DNA of 64,000 bases from Eubacteriaceae bacterium (GTDB taxonomy: Bacteria; Bacillota; Clostridia; Eubacteriales; Anaerofustaceae): contig WRIY01000008.1 of NCBI GenBank assembly GCA_009782515.1, positions 30,145-94,144 on the forward strand, given 5' to 3'. Position numbers and translations under genes: made by a program. Every line of letters starts with the position of its first letter. The first letter of the stretch is position 1. Of this stretch, positions 60,943 through 64,000 are shown piece by piece. The notes under the pieces are model-generated. The model had not been told where the DNA came from, ran no database searches, and saw only the letters and a program-made list of their open reading frames with translations.

Positions 60943-63900
60943 TTACTTCTGCCTTGCTTTCTTTCTCAGGCTAAGCATTTTGCCCAGGCTTGCAATCGAG
61001 GCAAGAGCATACGCTGCAACGCTTGTAGCATCAGATGTAAATGGCGCTTCGTCGCCATCACCGTCGGAGTCATAGTAAAAAGTGACTGCTGAGAGCACTC
61101 TTGGCTTGATTTCCGTTTCGCTGCAATCTGATACAGGCTTAAAGCCATCGATTTCAGTTGGAGCAATGCTGACTTTGCCAGGCACTATATCAGAGCATAC
61201 TGTGGGCTTGATAATATCTTTGCCTGTTGCTTTGTCCACACAGTTCACAACATAGGAGCCGCATACTATCGGAGTTTGGCAGTAAACAACCTTTATCTCA
61301 TTGCATCCTGCGATAACTTTGTATGGTTTTGCCCCTGCTTGAACCCCGCATTGGTAGCCACTTGGCTTGAACATATCAAGGCATCCATTGCCCTTTCCAG
61401 GCAGCACGCTCATGCAGCAGCCAACTTTGGCTTTCACAGTGCATTCGCCAATAGGCTTGGAGTTTGTGTGGTCTTTGTAGTAGCAGATTTTAATATCAGC
61501 AGTGTCTTTAATATAAATAACATTGATAACATTGGTGCCGCTAACTACAACGTATGGCTTCACTCCCAGCTGCGTTCCCTTGCCATACCCTATTGCCGGC
61601 CTGAACATGTCAAGCTTGTTGGTGCCAGTTCCTGCAGCAATAGTAATTTTGTCTCCTACTTGGGCCTCAATCGTGCTTGTGCCAATAGGCTTTAAGGAAA
61701 CGTCGTCAACGTAGTACTGTATTGTTACAGTAACTGTGTTCTTTAGATAGACAACATTGATAGTGTTGTCTCCTGCAAGCACTATATATGGAACACTTCC
61801 TTCCTGAACTCCGTTTAAGTACCCTTTATATGGCCTAAACATGTCAAGCTGCCCAACGCCTGTGCCTTTTGAGAGCACGATTTCGTTGCCTATGCCAGCT
61901 TCGATCTCAGCAGACCCTATTGAAGGGGAGGAAGTGCTGTCCCTATAGTAGTTGATTTTTATTTTTGCAGATGACTTCATGTAAACAACGTTGATGGTAT
62001 TTTTGCCAGCAACAACAGTATATGGAACACTGCCTAGCTGTTCACCGCTGAAGTAGCCTGCCTGGGGCTTAAAGAAGTCAAGCTGGCTCTCGAGCTTGCC
62101 AGGCGCTAAGGTTATTGAGTCGCCTTCCAGGGCACTAAGTTCGCATGTGCCAATCGGCGTTCCTCCAATAGCGTCTTTGTAGTAGTTGACAGTTACGCTA
62201 ACATCAGTTTTTGAGTAGACAACCTTGATATTGTTGTCGCCTTCAACAACAATGTAAGGCTTTGAGCCTGTTTGCACGCCATTGTTGTATCCTCTGTCCG
62301 GCCTAAAACGGCCAAGCTGCGTTGCGTTAAGCTCTATCTCATCACCAACGCTGGCATCAAGCTCAATTGTGCCTATTGGCTCACCTGATGTGCTGTCTTC
62401 GTAATACTCGACTGTTACCTTCGCAGCAGCTTTCTTGTAGACAACATTTATCGTATTCCTGCCGGATATAACGATATATGGCACCGGATCCTGCTGTACG
62501 CCGCTGGTATAGCCTGATGGCTTAAATGCATCAAGCTGGCCGTCGCCGCTTCCAGCCGCGATGGTTATTTGATCAGCGACTTTAGCGCTAACTTCATATG
62601 TGCCAATCGGTTCATTGCCTACAGTGTCTTTGTGGTATTTGATAGTAACGCTAACATCAGATTTCGAATAGACAACCTTAATAATGTTTTCGCCTTCAAC
62701 AACAATGTAAGGCTTTGAGCCTGATTGTACGCCACTGTTATACCCTTTGCTTGGAATGTGCCTGTCAAGCTGCCTGCTGTTAAGCACTATCTCATCGCCA
62801 ATGTTCGCATCATTCTCCAATGTGCCGATTGGCTCAGTTGATATGTCGTCTAAGTAGTAGTTTATTATTACTTTTACTGCTGTTTTGTTATAGACAACAT
62901 TGATAACATTTGTGCCGGCAACTACTGTATATGGCACACTGCCTTGCTGTACGCCGCTTGTGTAGCCTGAAGCTGGGATAAAGCAGTCAAGCTGCCCGTC
63001 ATCAGTTCCGTCGGCTAACGTTAGGCTGTCTCCGGCTTTGGCGCTTAATTGGCAAGTGCCAATCGGAGTTCTTCCAACAGCGTCTTTGAAGTAGTTGACA
63101 GTAACGCTGACATCCTGCTTGCTATAGACGATATTTACGATATTTTCTCCAGCAACAACAATATATGGCTTAGTGCCAGTCTGTACCCCGCTTGAGTAAC
63201 CGCTTTGTGGCTTAAACCTGTCAAGCTGGCCGTCGCCGGTGCCTGCTGGTATCACAATTTCGTCTCCGGCTTTGGCATCTATCTCAATAGTGCCTATCGG
63301 ATCGGAGGATGTATCGTCATTATAGTAATTGACAGTGACCTTTACAGTTGCTTTCTTGTAGACAACACTGATAGTGTTGTTTCTTGCAACAACAATGTAA
63401 GGAACGGTTCCCTGCTGAACGCCGCTTGCGTAGCCGGAAGCAGGCATAAACCTGTCAAGCTGGCCGTCATCAGTGCCGGCAGCGATTGTTACCTGATCGC
63501 CAACAGCTGCGCTGATGCTGCTTGTCCCAAGCAGGTTGGCCTGGCTGGCGCTGTCTTTGTAGTACTTAACCGATATGGCAACGTCGGCTTTTTCAGCTTT
63601 TGCATAGACAACCTTGATGATGTTGTCGCCTTCAACAACAATGTAAGGCGTGCCGTCCTGAACGCCGCTTACATAGCCGCTTTGAGGCTTATATTTGTCA
63701 AGCTGCCCGTCATTGGTTCCACTCGGAATGACTATTTCATCCCCAACATTTGCATCAATCTCAAATGTGCCGATTGGCGCAGATGAGCTGTCGCCCTTGT
63801 AGTAGTTGACAGTGACCTTAACAGACGCTGCCGCCTTCTTGTAGATGACATTGATGGTGTTGTTTCTTGCAACAACGATGTAAGGAACGGTTCCCTGCTG

Positions 63901-64000
63901 AACGCCGCTTGCGTAGCCGGAAGCAGGCATAAACCTGTCAAGCTGGCCGTCATCAGTGCCGGCAGCGATTGTTACCTGATCGCCAACAGCTGCGCTGATG
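60943..64000 (-). CDS. Long repeat surface protein, 5' end outside the window
   Basis: Over 1,000 residues are visible, and the frame is open at the right edge. It has 11 full and one partial beta-rich units of about 75-82 residues (for example VTVNYYKDAIGGTPIGTCEL...QLDFFKPQAGYFSGEQLGSVPYTVVAGKNTINVVY), which alternate between two sequence types. A MucBP-like unit (GSYVVNCVDKATGKDI) and a C-terminal anchor follow: APFTSD, a hydrophobic helix, then RKKARQK. Same architecture as the protein at 26753-28828, hence an adhesin paralogue. The sorting motif has lost the usual Thr-Gly. Confidence 0.88.
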   Translation of the reverse strand, partial: ISAAVGDQVTIAAGTDDGQLDRFMPASGYASGVQQGTVPYIVVARNNTINVIYKKAAASVKVTVNYYKGDSSSAPIGTFEIDANVGDEIVIPSGTNDGQLDKYKPQSGYVSGVQDGTPYIVVEGDNIIKVVYAKAEKADVAISVKYYKDSASQANLLGTSSISAAVGDQVTIAAGTDDGQLDRFMPASGYASGVQQGTVPYIVVARNNTISVVYKKATVKVTVNYYNDDTSSDPIGTIEIDAKAGDEIVIPAGTGDGQLDRFKPQSGYSSGVQTGTKPYIVVAGENIVNIVYSKQDVSVTVNYFKDAVGRTPIGTCQLSAKAGDSLTLADGTDDGQLDCFIPASGYTSGVQQGSVPYTVVAGTNVINVVYNKTAVKVIINYYLDDISTEPIGTLENDANIGDEIVLNSRQLDRHIPSKGYNSGVQSGSKPYIVVEGENIIKVVYSKSDVSVTIKYHKDTVGNEPIGTYEVSAKVADQITIAAGSGDGQLDAFKPSGYTSGVQQDPVPYIVISGRNTINVVYKKAAAKVTVEYYEDSTSGEPIGTIELDASVGDEIELNATQLGRFRPDRGYNNGVQTGSKPYIVVEGDNNIKVVYSKTDVSVTVNYYKDAIGGTPIGTCELSALEGDSITLAPGKLESQLDFFKPQAGYFSGEQLGSVPYTVVAGKNTINVVYMKSSAKIKINYYRDSTSSPSIGSAEIEAGIGNEIVLSKGTGVGQLDMFRPYKGYLNGVQEGSVPYIVLAGDNTINVVYLKNTVTVTIQYYVDDVSLKPIGTSTIEAQVGDKITIAAGTGTNKLDMFRPAIGYGKGTQLGVKPYVVVSGTNVINVIYIKDTADIKICYYKDHTNSKPIGECTVKAKVGCCMSVLPGKGNGCLDMFKPSGYQCGVQAGAKPYKVIAGCNEIKVVYCQTPIVCGSYVVNCVDKATGKDIIKPTVCSDIVPGKVSIAPTEIDGFKPVSDCSETEIKPRVLSAVTFYYDSDGDGDEAPFTSDATSVAAYALASIASLGKMLSLRKKARQK
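63376..64000. repeat. 483-bp direct repeat inside the surface-protein gene
   Basis: 63376-63517 and 63859-64000 are identical apart from one base that I can see (A/G near 63394/63877). The 483-bp offset equals 161 codons, two repeat units. The repeat continues past the window edge. Confidence 0.85.

Noticed and set aside
1..64000. tRNA or rRNA genes
   Set aside because: No tRNA-like GTTCRANNC arm with acceptor pairing and no rRNA-like conserved stretch was noticed; a tRNAscan-SE or Infernal run would settle it.

Overview
The window looks like a chromosomal segment of a low-to-moderate GC anaerobic Bacillota, probably class Clostridia. Supporting signs are a T-box leader, AGGAGG-type ribosome binding sites, a YlmC/YmxH-type protein next to pnp and a dapG-like aspartokinase, a Noc-type ParB beside mnmE-mnmG, a membrane pyrophosphatase, a tungstate importer with pterin-cofactor genes, and sortase-type surface proteins. 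The mnmE-mnmG-noc group and two parS-like sites suggest that the segment lies near the replication origin. I saw no rRNA, tRNA or CRISPR array.

Layout. 0-7.4 kb: the 3' part of a serpin gene, then rpsO, pnp, dut, a ylmC-type gene, dapG, a membrane protein and an Sfp-type phosphopantetheinyl transferase. 7.4-12.1 kb: a K+-dependent-type membrane pyrophosphatase and a sodium:solute symporter. 12.2-14.3 kb: a phenylacetate-CoA ligase/ACT pair behind a T-box with an apparent Phe specifier. 14.3-15.2 kb: a gene-poor stretch with two parS-like 16-mers. 15.2-26.6 kb: mostly single genes (lipoprotein, M20 hydrolase, MarR, MscS, an Ig-like protein, LigD, a URO-D-type methyltransferase, a long beta-CASP nuclease). 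26.7-30 kb: a repeat-built surface protein and decayed DNA. 30-36.6 kb: ABC exporter, noc, mnmG, mnmE.

37.4-44 kb and 47.5-55.7 kb form the most interesting part. The second block is one minus-strand operon, tupABC-moaC-moaA-(MOSC/Mog)-moeA-moeA/PBP, for tungstate or molybdate uptake and pterin-cofactor assembly. The first is a plus-strand operon: lipoprotein, FecB/FecCD/FecE-type transporter, second lipoprotein and two DUF364 proteins. Both start with the same structured RNA leader (CGA, hairpin, GGGTG, hairpin, GCGCCTCCC, TGGAAAG, then a terminator), which resembles the Moco/Tuco riboswitch class. This ties the unassigned transporter/DUF364 operon to Mo/W metabolism. Between the blocks, 44.2-46.1 kb is a graveyard of broken mobile-DNA genes (a BRO-N/Fic pseudogene and other remnants), followed by an intact nitroreductase and HxlR regulator.

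56-64 kb holds two paralogous membrane M28 peptidases around a Cof-type phosphatase and a DUF5131 protein, an arylamine N-acetyltransferase, and a second, longer repeat surface protein that runs off the right edge. Its repeats carry a 483-bp near-identical DNA period.
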